From positions 1 to 64,000 of the forward strand of contig NZ_RQVE01000008.1 of NCBI RefSeq assembly GCF_003992315.1: a DNA stretch of 64,000 bases, given 5' to 3'. This DNA comes from Veillonella sp. 3891. Its GTDB lineage: Bacteria; Bacillota; Negativicutes; Veillonellales; Veillonellaceae. Below, in pieces: positions 8,751-18,073 of the stretch. Each line of letters starts with the position of its first letter. Position 1 is the first letter of the stretch. The notes below the pieces were generated by a model that was not told the DNA's origin, made no database searches, and was given only the letters and a program-made list of their open reading frames with translations. The translations under genes and the position numbers were made by a program.

Positions 8751-8787
8751 AAATGGCCAGGATCCCATAAGGTTCCTGACCATTTCT
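8751..8787 (-). terminator. Terminator of the nusA-infB-truB operon
   Basis: An imperfect hairpin, AAATGG-CCAGGA paired with TCCTG-CCATTT, lies just after truB and is followed on the minus strand by TTTTCTT. It separates the long translation operon from ribF. Confidence 0.7.
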
Positions 8788-8797
8788 TATACGTATA

Positions 8798-9697
8798 TTA
8801 TATGTATATATTTTTTTCCACTTTCAAAGTGCTATCCAACCGTCGCAAGATACTCATAAATCCATTTGCATCATAGGCTCTGACTAATGTATCTACAGGG
8901 ATTTCATCTGGTGACACACAGAACGTTCCATTCGGCTTCACTGTTTGTACTGGCACTTGCTTACCCTGTACGAGTCGGGTTCGATTGATATCATTGATAT
9001 ACACTGCTGGCAAGTGGGTCAGCAAAGTATCTACTGGTTGTACAGCCTGTTCTCCTAATGTCTCTAATTCTTCGATAGTCACAGACTGTTCAATATCACA
9101 TTGTCCTACATCAGTACGGCATAATTGTGTCATCATACCACACAAGTATAATTGCTGGCATATATCTCGTAACAAAGCACGCACGTAGGTGCCGGCAGAG
9201 CATCGTACACGAATGGTAAAGAATGGATACGCATACGCCAATAGCTCGATATCATAAATATGAATCAAACGAGATGGTAGTGTAAACTCCACTCCTGCAC
9301 GGGCTAAATCATAAGCTCTTTGCCCATTAATTTTAATGGCTGAATACTTGGATGGTCGTTGCTCAATAGACCCTTGAAAGGACTTAACTGCCTGCTCTAG
9401 AACATCCCAGCTAGGAGCCTTAGAGATATCCATTGCCCGCAGTACATTCCCTGTACTATCTTCTGTATCTGTTTCTATACCTAATTTACATTCCGCCACA
9501 TAGGTTTTACCAATGGACTCCGTATATTCAATGGCACGAGTAGCTTTGCCCACAAAGATAGGCAACACACCGTATGCTAAGGGATCTAAAGTCCCACTAT
9601 GACCAATACGCCGTTCTTTCAGAATGCGTCGACAAATACCGATCGCATCGTGACTGGTAATGCCTGGTGGCTTGATTAAAGAAATAACTCCATCCAT
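8798..9697 (-). CDS. truB: tRNA pseudouridine(55) synthase
   Basis: TruB isomerises U55 to pseudouridine in the T-loop of nearly all tRNAs. The 299-residue protein shows the family start GVISLIKPPGITSHDAI and the catalytic-aspartate motif GHSGTLDPLAYGVLPI (Asp about 38), followed by GKATR and RPSKYSAIKINGQRAYDLAR. Length is usual for a TruB with a C-terminal PUA-like tail. It is the last gene of the rimP-to-truB operon, and its start overlaps the nrnA stop (TAATG). Confidence 0.95.
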   Translation of the reverse strand: MDGVISLIKPPGITSHDAIGICRRILKERRIGHSGTLDPLAYGVLPIFVGKATRAIEYTESIGKTYVAECKLGIETDTEDSTGNVLRAMDISKAPSWDVLEQAVKSFQGSIEQRPSKYSAIKINGQRAYDLARAGVEFTLPSRLIHIYDIELLAYAYPFFTIRVRCSAGTYVRALLRDICQQLYLCGMMTQLCRTDVGQCDIEQSVTIEELETLGEQAVQPVDTLLTHLPAVYINDINRTRLVQGKQVPVQTVKPNGTFCVSPDEIPVDTLVRAYDANGFMSILRRLDSTLKVEKNIYI

Positions 9698-10638
9698 TAC
9701 TCAATCACCGCTAAGATTTGTTCCAATGCTTCATGAATAGGACGATCAATAGAGCAACCGGCTGCACGAATATGTCCACCGCCACCAAAATGGCTAGCAA
9801 TTTGGTTCGCATCACGCACTTTAGAGCGAATGCTAGCACGAGTTAAGGTCTCTGTTTTAGACTTCAACACGATAGCCAAGTCCACTCCCTTGATATTTCG
9901 GATCATGTCCACAAATCCATCTGTATCATCCCCAATGCGCTCCATCAAAGGTAAGGTCAAACACATAGATACCACTTGCCCTTCATGGTGAAAGGACACA
10001 TTATCTAAGACTTCTTTCATCACTTCAATACGACCTGGTTCTACCATTTCTATGGCTTCAGAAATCACATGGGGCTCTGCTCCTGCTTGTAAACATAGTC
10101 CCGCCATTTCCATCGTATGGGCTGTGGTGTTGGAGAATTTAAAGAACCCTGTATCAGTAGCCATAGCCATATACAAGGCTTGCCCCATCGATTGAGTCAT
10201 CTCCCAATTCCACATCTTACATAGGTATGCCACAGTTTCCCCAGTGGAGGAGAAATCAGAGCGCAAATATAAACCGTCTGCAAATTCTGTATTAGAAATA
10301 TGGTGGTCTATATTAAAAGTAGGTGCACTCACTCGTACACCTACTTCTCCAATTCGTTCAAATGTGCTCGCGTCCAAAATGAGTAGCATATCTGATGTAT
10401 AGCCCTCTTCTAAACTTTCTACAGGCTCAATCTTAGAGCACAAGGAAAGAAAAGAAAACTTTTCAGGAACTACATCATCTACTACCATGCGGACCATTTT
10501 CCCTTGAGTTACCAAAGCTTCATACATAGCAAGCATAGAGCCTATGGCATCCCCATCGGGACTGACATGAACGGTAAGAAGAATGGAATGGGCTGTATCA
10601 ATCGATGCTTTCAGTTGATCAATACTAATTTTCGCCAT
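9697..10638 (-). CDS. nrnA: DHH-family bifunctional oligoribonuclease/pAp phosphatase
   Basis: NrnA-type proteins degrade very short RNA oligonucleotides and hydrolyse 3'-phosphoadenosine 5'-phosphate; some also act on cyclic or linear dinucleotides. In the 313-residue protein I see the DHH-domain motifs VSPDGDAIGSM (about 25-35), LDAS, the DHH triad in FNIDHHISN (about 110), and the C-terminal DHHA1 motif FGGGGHIRAAG (about 285-295). It sits between rbfA and truB, a common Firmicute arrangement, with TAATG overlaps on both sides. Confidence 0.92.
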   Translation of the reverse strand: MAKISIDQLKASIDTAHSILLTVHVSPDGDAIGSMLAMYEALVTQGKMVRMVVDDVVPEKFSFLSLCSKIEPVESLEEGYTSDMLLILDASTFERIGEVGVRVSAPTFNIDHHISNTEFADGLYLRSDFSSTGETVAYLCKMWNWEMTQSMGQALYMAMATDTGFFKFSNTTAHTMEMAGLCLQAGAEPHVISEAIEMVEPGRIEVMKEVLDNVSFHHEGQVVSMCLTLPLMERIGDDTDGFVDMIRNIKGVDLAIVLKSKTETLTRASIRSKVRDANQIASHFGGGGHIRAAGCSIDRPIHEALEQILAVIE

Positions 10639-10988
10639 TATTGTTCCTCTTGTTTAATAGAATTTAATAATCCTTCAATGTGCATGCTATAATCTAAGGA
10701 TGTATCTGCATCAAAGGCAATGCTAGGAATGTGGCGCAATTGAAGCACCTTTCCTAGTTCAGAACGGAAATAGCCCGCACTTCTACGCAAAGTGTCTAAA
10801 GACTGCTTTTTCTCCGCTTCACTGCCGAATAAGCTCACATAGATAGTCGCTTCTCGCAAATCACCTGTCACACGCACATCGGTAACAGTGACAAATCCGA
10901 TGCGAGGGTCTTTCAACCCACGCAATAAGATTTGACTTGCTTCTTGTTTAATAAACTCTTGTAATTTTCGTACACGAACTTCGCTCAT
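10638..10988 (-). CDS. rbfA: Ribosome-binding factor A
   Basis: RbfA is a small KH-like assembly factor that binds the 30S subunit and helps 16S rRNA 5'-end maturation. The 116-residue protein shows the expected pattern: RVRKLQEFIKQEASQILLRGLKDPRIGFVTVTDVRVTGDLR-type start, then the YVSLFG strand and RHIPSIAFDADTSLDYSMHIEGLL near the C-terminus. It follows infB by 9 nt in the same operon. Confidence 0.94.
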   Translation of the reverse strand: MSEVRVRKLQEFIKQEASQILLRGLKDPRIGFVTVTDVRVTGDLREATIYVSLFGSEAEKKQSLDTLRRSAGYFRSELGKVLQLRHIPSIAFDADTSLDYSMHIEGLLNSIKQEEQ

Positions 10989-10997
10989 GGATACCTC

Positions 10998-13628
10998 CTA
11001 TAATTCTGGGGCAATTTCTTCCATTTTGTACGCTTCGATTACGTCGCCTTCTTTCACGTCACGGTAACGTTCCAAGGAAATACCACATTCAAAGCTTGTA
11101 GCTACTTCTTTCACTTCATCTTTGAAACGGCGCAAGGAGTCGATATGACCTTCATGGATAACGATACCATCACGGATTAAGCGAATTTCAGAGTTATTAG
11201 TGATTTTACCTTCTGTTACGTAGGAACCAGCTACGATAGCTTTCGGTGTGGAAATCACTTGGCGAACTTCTGCACGGCCTAAGATAACTTCTTTAAATTC
11301 AGGAGTTAACATACCACGCATAGCGGCCTCGATTTCATTGATAGCATCATAGATGACACGGTATGTACGAAGGTCAACACTTTCTTTTTCTGCTTCTTTA
11401 CGTACATTTGCATCTGGACGTACGTTAAAGCCGATAATAATCGCACCTGATGCAGAGGCTAACATCACGTCAGATTCGTTGATAGCACCTACTGCACTGT
11501 GGATAATATTGATGCGTACTTCTGGATTTTTAATGCCCTCTAAGGATTGACGTAATGCTTCTACAGAGCCTTGTACGTCACCTTTGATAATAATATTTAA
11601 GTCTTTCAATTCCCCTTGTTGCATTTGGTTGAACAAATCATCAAGAGTGACTTTTGTTTTCGCATTCATTTCAGTAATGCGTTGTTTTTCGATACGTTTT
11701 TCTGCAATGGAACGTGCTTCGTTGTCATCTACAGCGAACATCACTTCCCCTGCTAATGGAACGTCGGACAAGCCCAAGATTTCCACCGGCATAGATGGAC
11801 GAGCTACTTTCACTTTTTCACCACGTTCATTCGTCATAGCACGTACTTTACCATATGCTACACCAGCAAGGATGGTTTCTCCTACGCGCAAGGAACCTTT
11901 TTGTACCAATACAGTACATACAGGGCCACGACCTTTATCCAATTGGGCCTCGATAACGATACCTTGTGCCTTACGGTTAGGGTTCGCTTTCAATTCTTGT
12001 ACTTCTGCTACAAGCAAGATTGTTTCCAATAAGTCTTCAATACCTTGACGCTGTTTCGCAGATACAGGAACCATGATGGTATCGCCGCCCCACTCTTCTG
12101 GTAATAAGCCATGCTCAGACAACTGTTGTTTTACATAATCAGGGTTAGCACCTGGTTTATCCATTTTATTAATAGCCACGATGATTGGCACTTCTGCAGA
12201 TTTCGCATGGTTGATGGCTTCGATTGTTTGTGGCATAACACCGTCATCTGCAGCTACCACAAGAACGGCAATATCTGTAGATTGAGCACCACGTAAACGC
12301 ATCGCTGTGAAAGCTTCATGGCCTGGTGTATCTAGGAATGTAATTTTATTGCCTTCATAGCGAACTTGGTATGCACCGATATGTTGCGTAATACCACCCG
12401 CTTCAGAAGCTGTTACATTCGTAGAACGGATTACATCCAATAAAGAGGTTTTACCATGGTCAACGTGACCCATGATAGTAACAACTGGTGGACGAGCTAC
12501 TAAGCTTTCTGGGCTATCTTCGATTTCGATGATTTCTGTAGGGTCTTGTTCAGGCTCTACTTCTACCACTTCTACGCCGAAGTCTTCTGCCAGTACCATA
12601 GCTGTTTCTACATCAATTTCTTGGTTGATCGTAGCCATAACACCTAGCATCATCAATTTTTTGATAATTTCAGATACTTCACGGCCCATTTTTTCAGCCA
12701 ATTCTTTTACTGTTAACGGACCGGACAATTCAATAGAAGTAGCAATCGCAGCTTCTGCTTTACGGCGCTCTTCTTCTTTTTGTTTGATATGTTGTTCATT
12801 ACGTTGTTTAACTTTATTTTTATTTTTTTGCAATGCAGAAGATACTAAGGATTGTGTACGTTCGCCTTTTTTGCCTTTTTTATCTTTTTTATTGCGACGC
12901 TCGTTACGATTTTCATTGCGATGTTCAGATTCATAACGGCGATTTTCTTTTTGACGATCTGCTTCACGGCTAGCTTGACGATCACGACCTTCTGGTTTTG
13001 CTGTCATCGCTGGATCCACTTGTGGAATCTCTAAGCGACGTTCACGACGTTGTCCATCATTACGACGATCATGGTTACGGTCGTTATTACGATCATTGTT
13101 GCGGTCGAATCTGCCACCATTGTTAGGGCGATTACCACCATTGCGATTATCTTGACGTTGATCATTGCGACCTTCTGGACGACGGCCATCACGGTTTTGA
13201 CCATTTCGTTGATTAGAGCGATTATCGCCGCGGTCATTTCTGTCATTGCGATGATCTCGTTGACCATTATTTTTACCATCACGATTAAATGAGCGGTCAC
13301 GCTTTTCACCACGGTCATTGCGATCTCCACGCTCGTTGCGATCATTACGATGATTTCTATCTTGTTTTGGTCCACGTTTTTCACCTTGCTCATTGCTATG
13401 GTATTCGTGAACTTTCTTTTGCGGTGCTTGTTGCGTTGCTTTTGGTGCCTCACTGTGTGCTTGTTTAGTGCCACCTGCTAACGATTGTTTAATCATAGAT
13501 ACTTGTGAATCCTCCACTGTACTCATATGGCTTTTCACTTCTACATTGTGTTTTTTTAAAGCATCAATAACGACTTTATTTTCTACACCTAGATCTTTTG
13601 CTACTTCATATACTCTTTTTTTGGACAT
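10998..13628 (-). CDS. infB: Translation initiation factor IF-2
   Basis: IF-2 is the GTPase that brings initiator fMet-tRNA to the 30S subunit and promotes 50S joining. The 876-residue protein has an N-terminal IF2N module (1-55), a long low-complexity linker rich in Arg, Asn, Asp and Gly (about 70-250), a second IF2N-like module (about 300-360), the G domain with GHVDHGKTS (about 385), DTPGHEAF and NKMDK, then domains II-III and the C-terminal tRNA-binding domain. The start at 13628 is supported by GAGGGGG 8 nt upstream. Several antisense open frames over the linker are artefacts of its repeated codons. The linker resembles a disordered RNA-binding tail. Confidence 0.97.
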   Translation of the reverse strand: MSKKRVYEVAKDLGVENKVVIDALKKHNVEVKSHMSTVEDSQVSMIKQSLAGGTKQAHSEAPKATQQAPQKKVHEYHSNEQGEKRGPKQDRNHRNDRNERGDRNDRGEKRDRSFNRDGKNNGQRDHRNDRNDRGDNRSNQRNGQNRDGRRPEGRNDQRQDNRNGGNRPNNGGRFDRNNDRNNDRNHDRRNDGQRRERRLEIPQVDPAMTAKPEGRDRQASREADRQKENRRYESEHRNENRNERRNKKDKKGKKGERTQSLVSSALQKNKNKVKQRNEQHIKQKEEERRKAEAAIATSIELSGPLTVKELAEKMGREVSEIIKKLMMLGVMATINQEIDVETAMVLAEDFGVEVVEVEPEQDPTEIIEIEDSPESLVARPPVVTIMGHVDHGKTSLLDVIRSTNVTASEAGGITQHIGAYQVRYEGNKITFLDTPGHEAFTAMRLRGAQSTDIAVLVVAADDGVMPQTIEAINHAKSAEVPIIVAINKMDKPGANPDYVKQQLSEHGLLPEEWGGDTIMVPVSAKQRQGIEDLLETILLVAEVQELKANPNRKAQGIVIEAQLDKGRGPVCTVLVQKGSLRVGETILAGVAYGKVRAMTNERGEKVKVARPSMPVEILGLSDVPLAGEVMFAVDDNEARSIAEKRIEKQRITEMNAKTKVTLDDLFNQMQQGELKDLNIIIKGDVQGSVEALRQSLEGIKNPEVRINIIHSAVGAINESDVMLASASGAIIIGFNVRPDANVRKEAEKESVDLRTYRVIYDAINEIEAAMRGMLTPEFKEVILGRAEVRQVISTPKAIVAGSYVTEGKITNNSEIRLIRDGIVIHEGHIDSLRRFKDEVKEVATSFECGISLERYRDVKEGDVIEAYKMEEIAPEL

Positions 13629-13641
13629 CTACATTCCCCCT

Positions 13642-13953
13642 CTACTGATTCTTATCTATTTCAGCTAGCAAGGATTTAGCAAATCCAGCATCATTTACTA
13701 ATATAACTGCTCGCATTTCTTTTCCCAATGCTCTGCCTAATTCCTCTTTGGTCCCTACCAAACGAAGAGGTACCTGATGAGACTCGGCTAAGTGCCTATA
13801 TTTGTTAGCATTATTTTGCGCACAATCTTCCGCCATAATCAACAGTGGATAGGCTTGTCGTTTCATGGATCGTTCCACTACAAAATCGCCAGATAATAAG
13901 CGACCTGCTCGCTGTGCTAATCCTAATATATTCAACACTTTTTCTTTATTCAT
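13642..13953 (-). CDS. ylxQ: L7Ae/L30e-family ribosomal-like protein (YlxQ)
   Basis: A 103-residue RNA-binding protein of the L7Ae/L30e/S12e fold, always found between the ylxR and infB genes in Firmicutes. The sequence shows LNILGLAQRAGRLLSGDF and the kink-turn-binding region ILVNDAG near the C-terminus. Its start overlaps the ylxR stop by 8 nt. Its cellular role is not well established; RNA binding is inferred from the fold. Confidence 0.88.
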   Translation of the reverse strand: MNKEKVLNILGLAQRAGRLLSGDFVVERSMKRQAYPLLIMAEDCAQNNANKYRHLAESHQVPLRLVGTKEELGRALGKEMRAVILVNDAGFAKSLLAEIDKNQ

Positions 13954-14212
13954 GGGATATTTGTTCCTTTAAAGATTCATAAATTTCTTGTGAAACTTTA
14001 TGTTTCAACGAACGCTCTAATCGTTTAGCTTTATACGCCATATCTAAGCATTCTACTTTCATTTCCATATACGCTCCCCGTCCAGGGGCTTTACCTGTAG
14101 GGTCAATAGAAATCTCTCCCGTTGGGCTCAACACAACACGTGTCAATTCTTTCTTGGGAAGAAGTTCTCCACATCCCACACAGACTCGCATAGGCTGAGA
14201 CTTCTGTTTCAT
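13946..14212 (-). CDS. ylxR: YlxR family protein (DUF448)
   Basis: A small basic protein of the YlxR/DUF448 family, found between nusA and ylxQ in Firmicutes; members have been linked to nucleoid or RNase P-related regulation. The core motif RVCVGCGELLPKKELTRVV and the GRGAYM motif are both visible. I start it at 14212 (88 residues): this ATG follows the nusA stop as TAATATG with GGAG 12 nt upstream. ATG codons at 14236 and 14224 lie inside nusA with no proper spacing. Confidence 0.85.
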   Translation of the reverse strand: MKQKSQPMRVCVGCGELLPKKELTRVVLSPTGEISIDPTGKAPGRGAYMEMKVECLDMAYKAKRLERSLKHKVSQEIYESLKEQISHE

Positions 14213-14213
14213 A

Positions 14214-15311
14214 TTAGTCTTCATCTCCAAAAGCATCTAAGGAAATCATATCATCAGATTCCACATATTCACCAGCTTCAGCGGCTTGTGTTTCACTTTT
14301 AATATCGATTTTCCAATTAGTTAGTTTCGCTGCTAAACGGGCATTTTGACCTGCTTTACCGATAGCTAATGAAAGTTGGTAATCAGGCACCACCACAGAA
14401 GATGTTTTTTCTTCATCGCGAGCCACTACACTTACTACCTTCGCTGGGCTCAAGGAATTAGCAATGTATACCGCTGGATCTTCATCCCATTTCACAATAT
14501 CGATTTTTTCGCCATTTAGTTCATCGACGATATTTTGTACACGTTGTCCTTTAGGACCTACACAAGCGCCTACTGCATCCACTTCTTCCTCGCGAGATAC
14601 AACAGCAATTTTAGAACGCATACCTGGTTCACGAGCTACAGATTTCAACTCCACTGTGCCTTCTGCAATTTCTGGTACTTCTAATTCAAATAAGCGTTTT
14701 AATAAACCAGGATGTGTGCGGGAAATCATGATTTGAGGACCTTTTGTGGTCTTTTTCACTTCCACAATATAGCATTTAATGCGGTCTCCCACAGCATAGC
14801 TTTCACTAGGAATTTGTTCGGACACAGGTAAAATCGCCTCAGTTTTTCCTAGATTAATAAATACATTTCGGCCTTCAATACGTTCCACCAAACCAGTCAA
14901 AATATCGCCTTCACGGCTGGAGTATTCATCATAGACAATATTGCGTTCTGCTTCTTTCAAACGTTGAATCAATAATTGTTTTGCCGTATGAGCCGCACTG
15001 CGACCGAAGTTTTTAGGCGTTACATCCACTTCGATAATATCGCCGATTTCCATACGCTTATCTAATTGACGAGCATCTGCTAAGGCAATCTCTGTTTCTT
15101 CGTTTTCAGGAGTGTCCACTACGGTTTTCTTAGCCAACACCTTGTAATCTCCTGTTTCACGATTGAAATAAATATATGCCTCTTGATTTGCTCCTACTTC
15201 TTTGCGATAGGCTTGTAATAATGCCACTTCAAGAGAATCAAAAATAATCTCTGGTGCCACACCTTTTTGTTTAGTAACTGCTAATACCGCTTGTACTAAT
15301 TCTTGACTCAC
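14214..15311 (-). CDS. nusA: Transcription termination/antitermination protein NusA
   Basis: NusA binds RNA polymerase and nascent RNA, and modulates pausing and termination. The 365-residue protein has the N-terminal RNAP-binding domain (about 1-125), an S1 domain (about 135-200, REGDILTGLVERIEGRNVFINLG), and two KH domains (about 230-345) with VGPKGQRVQNI and AIGKAGQNARLA. It lacks the extra C-terminal acidic repeats of gamma-proteobacterial NusA, as usual in Firmicutes. It is the second gene of the operon, 12 nt after rimP. Confidence 0.96.
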   Translation of the reverse strand: MSQELVQAVLAVTKQKGVAPEIIFDSLEVALLQAYRKEVGANQEAYIYFNRETGDYKVLAKKTVVDTPENEETEIALADARQLDKRMEIGDIIEVDVTPKNFGRSAAHTAKQLLIQRLKEAERNIVYDEYSSREGDILTGLVERIEGRNVFINLGKTEAILPVSEQIPSESYAVGDRIKCYIVEVKKTTKGPQIMISRTHPGLLKRLFELEVPEIAEGTVELKSVAREPGMRSKIAVVSREEEVDAVGACVGPKGQRVQNIVDELNGEKIDIVKWDEDPAVYIANSLSPAKVVSVVARDEEKTSSVVVPDYQLSLAIGKAGQNARLAAKLTNWKIDIKSETQAAEAGEYVESDDMISLDAFGDED

Positions 15312-15323
15312 TGGTTTCCTCCC

Positions 15324-15782
15324 TTAAAAATCTAAATGCAAACGAATTTGTGCAATTGCTGCGCGTTCTAGTTCAATACTTTCCTCTTGCACCTGAATCG
15401 TAATGACTTCATCAGAATATCCTTGTAAGGATCCTGTATATTGTTTTTTTCCATCTATGGGTTTAAACAATTGAATGTCCACATCACGTCCATGGTAACG
15501 AATGAAATCTTTTTCTTTCTTCAACACACGATCCAGTCCTGGAGACGATACTTCTAACAAGTAATTCTCTTTGATTGGGTCCTTTGCATCCAATACTTCG
15601 CTTAATTTTTCACTCACCATTTGGCAGTCATCTAAATCGATGCCACCCTCTTTGTCTAAAAATACGCGCAAGTACCATTCTCGCTCATGCACGTATTCCA
15701 CGTCCACAAGCTCTAACTCCGTAGACTCTATAATCGTTTCTACTACACCGGACACAAATTCCTCTACGGCGTCACGTTTCAT
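15324..15782 (-). CDS. rimP: Ribosome maturation factor RimP
   Basis: RimP assists assembly of the 30S subunit. The 152-residue protein shows the two-domain pattern: an N-terminal domain with ELVDVEYVHEREWYLRVFLDKEGGIDLDDCQ (given here as features at about residues 20-50) and the LEVSSPGLDRVLK motif (about 80-93), followed by an SH3-like C-terminal domain. It is the first gene of the operon. AAGGAGGGG precedes the ATG, and a TATACT (15807-15802, minus) just upstream may be its -10, directly after the terminator of the previous unit. Confidence 0.93.
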   Translation of the reverse strand: MKRDAVEEFVSGVVETIIESTELELVDVEYVHEREWYLRVFLDKEGGIDLDDCQMVSEKLSEVLDAKDPIKENYLLEVSSPGLDRVLKKEKDFIRYHGRDVDIQLFKPIDGKKQYTGSLQGYSDEVITIQVQEESIELERAAIAQIRLHLDF

Positions 15783-15811
15783 CTTATCCCCTCCTTGCCA
15801 CAGTATAAGAG

Positions 15812-15837
15812 AAAGAGTGAGCCGCAGCTCACTCTTT
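15812..15837. terminator. Bidirectional terminator hairpin before rimP
   Basis: A perfect 11-bp stem AAAGAGTGAGC/GCTCACTCTTT with a CGCA loop ends the transcript of the Spx/ArsC-like gene on the minus strand (followed by CTCTT). It separates that unit from the rimP-truB operon. Confidence 0.75.
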
Positions 15838-15889
15838 TAATAGATTCTATAAAAGTTATCTTTAGTATACCACAACTCTCTAAAAATAG

Positions 15890-16258
15890 CTACAGTAAAC
15901 CATTGCGTTTTAACGCTTCTTCCCACTCTGCTTCTTTGAATCCCACAAGCACTGTATCTTCTAAAACTAAAATAGGACGTTTCACCAACATACCATTAGT
16001 TGCCAATAAGGCTAATTTTTCATCTTCTGTCATAGTTGGCAATTTATCTTTAATGCCTTCCCCACGATAAATTTGACCAGATGTATTAAAGAAGGCTTTA
16101 ATATCTGCTTTTTTACTCTTAGGATACCATACGCCTAATTCTTCCGCTGTTGGATTCTCTTCTTTGATGTCACGGTGCGTATAGCTAATACCATGATCAT
16201 CTAAATATTTTTTTGCTCGTTTACAAGTCGTACATTTTGGATATTCAATATATAACAT
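15890..16258 (-). CDS. Spx/ArsC-family thioredoxin-fold protein
   Basis: This 122-residue cytoplasmic protein belongs to the arsenate reductase/Spx superfamily. The start MLYIEYPKCTTCKRAKKYLD carries a CTTC motif (CxxC, Cys 9 and 12), followed by YTHRDIKEENPT, ILVLEDTVLVGF and the conserved RPI of the family (KRPILVL). It may be a redox-active reductase, or an Spx/MgsR-like regulator that binds RNA polymerase; Spx proper also has a CxxC. I prefer the ATG at 16258, 7 nt after AGGA, over the one at 16294, which lies inside the upstream gene. Confidence 0.8.
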   Translation of the reverse strand: MLYIEYPKCTTCKRAKKYLDDHGISYTHRDIKEENPTAEELGVWYPKSKKADIKAFFNTSGQIYRGEGIKDKLPTMTEDEKLALLATNGMLVKRPILVLEDTVLVGFKEAEWEEALKRNGLL

Positions 16259-16271
16259 ATGTCTGTCCTTT

Positions 16272-16652
16272 CTATTTTTCTGTTTTAGATTCACAAAATT
16301 TTTCTTTTAACACCTGTAATAACACTTCTGTCATTTCGCTAGCAGCAAAGACGTATTCCTTTAGTTTGCCTCGCTCCTCTGCGACTTTCATGGCGGATAC
16401 TTCAAAAGGATCTAGTACCACAGATAACACGGGGGTTTGATCTTGTTCCATACTTTTCGTCAAGTACGCCGAAATACTTTCTCCCTCTGTAGGCTCAAAT
16501 CGTTCTACCTTTACTATGGGACAATATTCATACATCAATTTGCGAAGAACCATCATAAAGTAGGCTTTATCTTTCACAAACTGTGCTGCATCCTCTTTGG
16601 TCATGCTAAAAATATCTACTTTCACACGTTCCGCTTCACCATGTGTTGTCAT
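16272..16652 (-). CDS. Conserved-looking cytoplasmic protein of unknown function
   Basis: I do not recognise this 126-residue protein. It is soluble, with no signal peptide or membrane segment, mixed alpha/beta in appearance, and rich in Glu, Lys and Met. A SKxxE-type charged C-terminus ends the chain. The Shine-Dalgarno AAGGGGAA lies inside the last codons of the aminopeptidase gene, and the next gene starts 13 nt after its stop, so it is probably co-expressed with both. Confidence 0.7.
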   Translation of the reverse strand: MTTHGEAERVKVDIFSMTKEDAAQFVKDKAYFMMVLRKLMYEYCPIVKVERFEPTEGESISAYLTKSMEQDQTPVLSVVLDPFEVSAMKVAEERGKLKEYVFAASEMTEVLLQVLKEKFCESKTEK

Positions 16653-16656
16653 AGGA

Positions 16657-18042
16657 TTATTCCCCTTTCGCCGCTAAGAAGGCTAAATAACAACGTTTTG
16701 CTTCATAAATATCAGCTTTGCTCGTCACCTCCCAAGGAGAGTGCATACTGAGAACCGCCACGCCACAGTCGATAACATTCATACCATACAGAGCCATGAT
16801 ATACGCAATCGTACCGCCACCGCCAAGGTCTACTCGACCTAATTCAGCTGTTTGATAAGAAATATTATCTCGGTCCATCAAGTGGCGAATACGAGCCATG
16901 TATTCTGCGTTAGCATCATTAGAGCCACTTTTACCACGGGAACCAGTAAATTTATTAAATACTACACCACGACCTAAGAAAGCAGCATTTTTCTTTTCAA
17001 AGGCACTCGCATAGAGTGGATCAAAACCGGCGCTAACATCAGAAGATAACATGTGACTGTTAGATAAAGTACGACGTACTGCTAATGGAGAGGTATGGCC
17101 CATAGCTTCCAATAATTCTGCCATGAAGTTTTCAAAGAAACGAGATTGCATACCTGTTGCGCCAACAGAGCCAATTTCTTCTTTATCCACCAATAAAGTA
17201 CATGTAGTTCGGCTCACATTCTCTGTTTCTAACATCGCAACTAAAGATGTATACGCACATACACGGTCATCTTGACCATAACCGATGATCATAGAACGAT
17301 CAAACCCTAATTCTCTAGCAGCACCAGCTGGCACGATTTCGAGTTCTGCAGATAAAAAATCTTCTTCATCAAAACCATATTGCTCTTGTAGCACTTGTAA
17401 TACATAGGATTTAACACCATCCTTTAATTCCCCTTTCACAGGGCGGCTACCAATAAGAAGGTCTAGTTGTTCCCCTTCTACCACTTTAGCAGCCTTTTTC
17501 TCCATTTGTTCCTGTCCCAAATGTGGCAATAAGTCGGTTACGCAAAATACTGGATCCGTTGAGCTTTCACCGATGGCAAGATTGATGACAGTGCCATCAC
17601 GTTTTACCACTACCCCATGGATTGCTAAAGGCATAGTCACCCATTGGTATTTTTTGATGCCCCCATAATAATGCGTATCTAATAGAGCCAAATCGCTATC
17701 CACATAAAACGGATTTTGCTTCACATCTAAACGCGGAGAATCGATATGTGCACCAAGAATATTCATCCCCTGTTCAATCGGTTCTGTACCAATGTTCACC
17801 ATAGCTACCGCTTTTTTCATATGCACATAATACACCTTATCCCCTGCTTTTAGGGTAGTACCTTCTTTGATAATACTATCCATATTACGGTATCCAGCTG
17901 CTTCCGCGGCCGCTACAATTTGGTCCACACATTCACGTTCAGTTTTACCATGATCTAGAAAATGGCGATACTTCGTTGCCAAAGTATCAATTTCTTGTAA
18001 TTGTTGTTCTGTATATTCATGCCAAGCATTTCTACGTTCCAT
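16657..18042 (-). CDS. M18 family aminopeptidase
   Basis: This is a 461-residue dinuclear-zinc aminopeptidase of peptidase family M18 (aspartyl aminopeptidase type). It shows the metal-binding stretch ILGAHIDSPRLDVKQ (His about 95), the catalytic-glutamate region LVDKEEIGSVGATGMQS (about 285-300), NSHMLSSDVSAGFDP (about 330) and the terminal GVAVLSMHSPWEV with the last zinc histidine. It probably releases acidic N-terminal residues from peptides in the cytoplasm; the true specificity cannot be told. AAAGGAG precedes the ATG. Confidence 0.93.
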   Translation of the reverse strand: MERRNAWHEYTEQQLQEIDTLATKYRHFLDHGKTERECVDQIVAAAEAAGYRNMDSIIKEGTTLKAGDKVYYVHMKKAVAMVNIGTEPIEQGMNILGAHIDSPRLDVKQNPFYVDSDLALLDTHYYGGIKKYQWVTMPLAIHGVVVKRDGTVINLAIGESSTDPVFCVTDLLPHLGQEQMEKKAAKVVEGEQLDLLIGSRPVKGELKDGVKSYVLQVLQEQYGFDEEDFLSAELEIVPAGAARELGFDRSMIIGYGQDDRVCAYTSLVAMLETENVSRTTCTLLVDKEEIGSVGATGMQSRFFENFMAELLEAMGHTSPLAVRRTLSNSHMLSSDVSAGFDPLYASAFEKKNAAFLGRGVVFNKFTGSRGKSGSNDANAEYMARIRHLMDRDNISYQTAELGRVDLGGGGTIAYIMALYGMNVIDCGVAVLSMHSPWEVTSKADIYEAKRCYLAFLAAKGE

Positions 18043-18073
18043 ACTTAGCTCCTTTCTTTCTTAATGCTAATTG

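Noticed and set aside
12472-13474. Several long antisense open frames over infB
   Set aside because: They mirror the repeated codons of the IF-2 linker and G domain, have no ribosome-binding sites and encode biased, unlikely proteins.
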